Shown one piece after another: positions 61,792 to 64,000 of a stretch of DNA of 64,000 nucleotides (the first letter of the stretch is position 1; each line of letters begins with the position of its first letter). The position numbers and the translations under genes are program-made. Location: positions 1 through 64,000 of the forward strand of contig NZ_JADIJE010000009.1 in NCBI RefSeq assembly GCF_015278315.1, read 5' to 3'. Below the pieces are notes generated by a model. It did not search any database. It was not told the origin of the DNA and saw only the letters and a list, made by a program, of their open reading frames with translations. The DNA is from Microbacterium ureisolvens. Its GTDB lineage: Bacteria; Actinomycetota; Actinomycetes; Actinomycetales; Microbacteriaceae.

Positions 61792-63060
61792 CTATTGGCG
61801 CAGCGCCAGGCGGGCCCAGTCGGCATCGAGTCGCGCGAGTGTGCGCTCGGGGTCTTCGCCGGTCACGATGCCCTGCATGTAGTTGTCGGTGGGGATGGTC
61901 AGCGGGATCGCCTTCGAGGCGCCCTGGTAGAACTGCGCGGAGTCGTAGTACTCCTTCATGCCCACGATCCGCTCGTCGGTCACCGGTGCCGAGTCCGTCG
62001 TGGTGCCGTACCCGAGGAAGGCGGCGTTGTACTCGTCCATCACCTCCTTCTGGAAGAGGTAGCTGAGGAAGTCACGCGCCCCCTCCTTCTGGTCGGAGGC
62101 CTCGGGGATCCACGCGGCGAGGTCGATGTTGACCCGGACCTTGTTGTCGCCGGGGTCGTCGGTCATCGGCAGCGGGAACGTGCCGAGATCGAGGTCGGGA
62201 TTGGTCTTGTCGATCTCGCCGAACGCCCAGGGCCCCTGCACGTACATCGCCGCCTCTTCCTTGGCGAAGGCGAGATTGCCGTCGCCGTAGCCTCGGCTCG
62301 CGGCATCCGGATTCGTGTAGTTCTCCGTCAGCTCGACCATGCGGTCGACCGGCTCGGCCATCGTCTTCTGGAACGACACGGGGGAGTTCGGACCCACCTC
62401 GGTGCCGAGCTCGTTCATCTGGTCGTAGAAATCGGCGACGTCGACTTCGCCGCCCACGGCGTAGTCGAACCAGCCCTGGCCGACGGTCCACGGGTCTTTG
62501 AAGGTCGCGTAGAACGGCGTGATGCCCGCCGCCTTGAGGGCGTCGCAGACGGCGATGAGCTCATCCCACGTCGTGGGCACCTCCAGGCCCTGCTCCTCGA
62601 AGATCCGCTTGTTGTAGATGACGGATGCCGCCATCACCGAATACGGCAGCACGCTGGTGCGTCCGGGGTAGGTGGCGTACTGGTCGACGAGGTCCTGCAC
62701 CTCCGGAAGGATGCGCTCGGCCTCGGGCATGTCGCTCAGGTCGCTGAGGGCGCCACGCTCCATGAAGCGGGCCATCTCCATGTTGTAGTTGAGGAGGCCG
62801 AGGTCCGGCGGATTCCCGCGCAGGAAGCCGGCCTGCAGGTTCGACGAGGTGTCGAAGACGACTTCGACCTCGTCCTGGCTCGCGTTGTACTCGGCGATGA
62901 GATCGCGGAAGTAGGGGATCGCCTCGGGCTTGCTGAGGTGGAACCTCACCTCCGCGGGCCCGGTTGATGTGCCCGCGCACGCGGCGAGCGAGCTGCCGGC
63001 GATCGCGAGGGCGGCCGCGGCTGCGCAGGCGCGGCGGACGGTGACGGATGCTGCAGGCAC
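61792..63060 (-). CDS. extracellular sugar-binding lipoprotein
   Basis: ABC importer binding protein of family 1, 422 aa. Signal (VPAASVTVRRACAAAAALAIAG) with lipobox SSLAAC and lipid-modified Cys28. Then VEVVFDTSSNLQAGFLRGNPPDLGLLNYN and MYVQGPWAFGEIDK typical of sugar-binding proteins. I use the GTG at 63060 with AAGGA 7 nt upstream; an ATG at 63096 gives a longer signal peptide and no such site. First gene of the sugar operon, divergent from the ROK regulator. Confidence 0.9.
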   Translation of the reverse strand: MPAASVTVRRACAAAAALAIAGSSLAACAGTSTGPAEVRFHLSKPEAIPYFRDLIAEYNASQDEVEVVFDTSSNLQAGFLRGNPPDLGLLNYNMEMARFMERGALSDLSDMPEAERILPEVQDLVDQYATYPGRTSVLPYSVMAASVIYNKRIFEEQGLEVPTTWDELIAVCDALKAAGITPFYATFKDPWTVGQGWFDYAVGGEVDVADFYDQMNELGTEVGPNSPVSFQKTMAEPVDRMVELTENYTNPDAASRGYGDGNLAFAKEEAAMYVQGPWAFGEIDKTNPDLDLGTFPLPMTDDPGDNKVRVNIDLAAWIPEASDQKEGARDFLSYLFQKEVMDEYNAAFLGYGTTTDSAPVTDERIVGMKEYYDSAQFYQGASKAIPLTIPTDNYMQGIVTGEDPERTLARLDADWARLALRQ

Positions 63061-63098
63061 GACGTTGTCCTTTTCCGTTGGTCGATGAAGACTCATTG

Positions 63099-63106
63099 CT
63101 TCGAAG
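63099..63106. promoter_or_regulatory. palindrome CTTCGAAG in the sugar operon/ROK gap
   Basis: An 8-bp perfect palindrome within an AT-richer 119-nt divergent gap, which also holds TAGATTTACG and CATAAT stretches that could be promoter elements. Candidate ROK operator; weak. Confidence 0.3.
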
Positions 63107-63179
63107 AGTAGATTTACGCACCGAATCAATGTGTCGTAGACCATAATGCAGGAGTGATCCGCAACAGGCAAGGGGCTTG

Positions 63180-64000
63180 ATGTCGCAACCGCTGCTCACT
63201 CCGACAGCGCTCCGTCGCGCCAGCCTCGACGCTGTCCTGGCCTTCGCGTGGGACGCGGAGGCCTTCACCGCTTCCGACGTCATCGAAGAGGTGGGACTGA
63301 CTCGGTCGACCACCATCGACGTGATCGACGAGCTCGTCGGTCGTGGCCTGCTCGCCGAGCTTCCGAACGCGCGAGCCGCGGGGGACTATCGCAAAGGGCG
63401 CCCTGCGCGACGCTTCGCATTCCGCCCCGAGTCGGCGTACGTGGTCGGCGTCGACGCCGGCCGAGCGCATCTGACGGCGACGGTGGCGGATCTGCGGGGC
63501 GACGCACGCGCGGTGCGGCACCTGGACGTCGACCCGGAGCAGGATTCGCCCGGCGCGCGGCGGCGTGACGCCGGACGCGTCGTCGACGATGCGCTGGCGG
63601 CTGCCGGCGTCGATCGGTCGGGCGTCGCCGCGCTCTGCATCGGGGTACCGGCGCCGGTGGACGGGGACGGGCTCTCGCCGAGCCACCGCGACGACTTCTG
63701 GCGCCGCATGAATCCAGGATTCGCCGAGCTGTTCAGCCGGTGGGCGCCCATCGTGCGCGTCGAGAACGATGCGTCTCTGGCTGCGGTCGCAGAGCGGTCG
63801 GTCGGCGCGGCCGTCGGCTACGACGATTTCGTCGCGCTGCTGGCGGGTGAGCGACTGGGTGCCGGGGTCTGGGTCGATGGGCGGCTGCTGCGCGGTGCCC
63901 ACGGCGGAGCCGCCGAGATGGTGGCTTTCGACCACGTGAGCGGCGTGCGGGGTGCGTGGGGGCTCGGGTACCGGGCCGGCGACCTCGCGCGCAAGGCCCT
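63180..64000 (+). CDS. ROK family transcriptional regulator (3' truncated)
   Basis: Repressor-type regulator of sugar genes, cut by the window end after 273 codons. N-terminal winged helix (FTASDVIEEVGLTRSTTIDVIDELVGRG, residues 31-58) and then the ROK sugar-kinase-like domain: YVVGVDAGRAHLTATVAD, VRVENDASLAAVAE and LLAGERLGAGVWVDGRLLRGAHGGAAEM. The ATG is preceded by AAGGGG. Divergent from the alpha-glucoside operon, which it presumably controls in response to a sugar. The zinc-binding region would be past the edge. Confidence 0.88.
   Translation, partial: MSQPLLTPTALRRASLDAVLAFAWDAEAFTASDVIEEVGLTRSTTIDVIDELVGRGLLAELPNARAAGDYRKGRPARRFAFRPESAYVVGVDAGRAHLTATVADLRGDARAVRHLDVDPEQDSPGARRRDAGRVVDDALAAAGVDRSGVAALCIGVPAPVDGDGLSPSHRDDFWRRMNPGFAELFSRWAPIVRVENDASLAAVAERSVGAAVGYDDFVALLAGERLGAGVWVDGRLLRGAHGGAAEMVAFDHVSGVRGAWGLGYRAGDLARKA

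Overview
The window is about 70% G+C, densely packed, and reads as actinobacterial chromosome of the Microbacteriaceae type, most likely Microbacterium or a close relative. The evidence is the GC-rich codon use with GTG starts, the many GGATGC/GCATCC hexamers, gene families typical of the group (DUF3039, FtsE with an Ala-rich tail, divergent LigD/Ku, maltokinase) and a tmRNA tag ending in DFALAA. I see no insertion sequence, prophage, CRISPR array or plasmid gene. Gaps are short; only one exceeds 300 bases (29525-29871).

Layout. 1-13.9 kb is envelope and export: a 5'-truncated HtrA-type protease; three CDP-glycerol glycerophosphotransferase homologues with a family 2 glycosyltransferase (wall or teichoic-type polymer); maltokinase with a LacI-type operator upstream; two uncharacterised proteins; a sugar-phosphate/choline-type cytidylyltransferase; an ABC ATPase/permease pair; and a DUF3039 protein. 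14-24.3 kb is housekeeping: PncB, MurI, RNase PH, RdgB, a cation diffusion facilitator, LigD and Ku (end joining), a DedA protein, tRNA-Leu(UAG) and a GNAT enzyme. 24.4-28.9 kb is a compact Tad/Flp pilus locus (TadA, TadB, TadC, a 66-aa pilin-like protein and three TadE/G-type pseudopilins) next to a LuxR-type regulator with a degenerate receiver. 29.5-36 kb carries a RIO-type kinase behind a possible leader peptide and a secreted subtilase divergent from a TrmB/LuxR-like regulator. 36-41.3 kb holds an MFS protein divergent from PrfB, then FtsE-FtsX and SmpB.

41-54.6 kb contains a second MFS exporter, an M20 peptidase, a SIMPL protein, a DUF4397 / class F sortase / ECF sigma / anti-sigma operon, an SRPBCC-FAD oxidoreductase pair, DUF2243-CtaG membrane proteins, two SDRs and DUF2231. 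54.8-55.3 kb is tmRNA with a strong terminator. 55.3-64 kb has a vanadium haloperoxidase-like secreted enzyme, a hemerythrin-domain protein, an SRPBCC protein and an alpha-glucoside utilisation operon (binding protein, two permeases, GH13 glucosidase, no ATPase) divergent from a 3'-truncated ROK regulator.

Expression signals are unusually readable. At least 15 genes have a TANNNT -10 hexamer ending only 6-9 nt before the start codon, the arrangement of leaderless mRNAs; others have clear Shine-Dalgarno sequences. The most unexplained pattern is a 9-mer, ACGGATGCC/GGCATCCGT, counted by eye 35 times on both strands, in genes and gaps, where about one is expected by chance. It also forms the stem of one terminator. 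Several other inverted repeats, including a nested one inside the ligD coding sequence, look like dispersed repeat elements.
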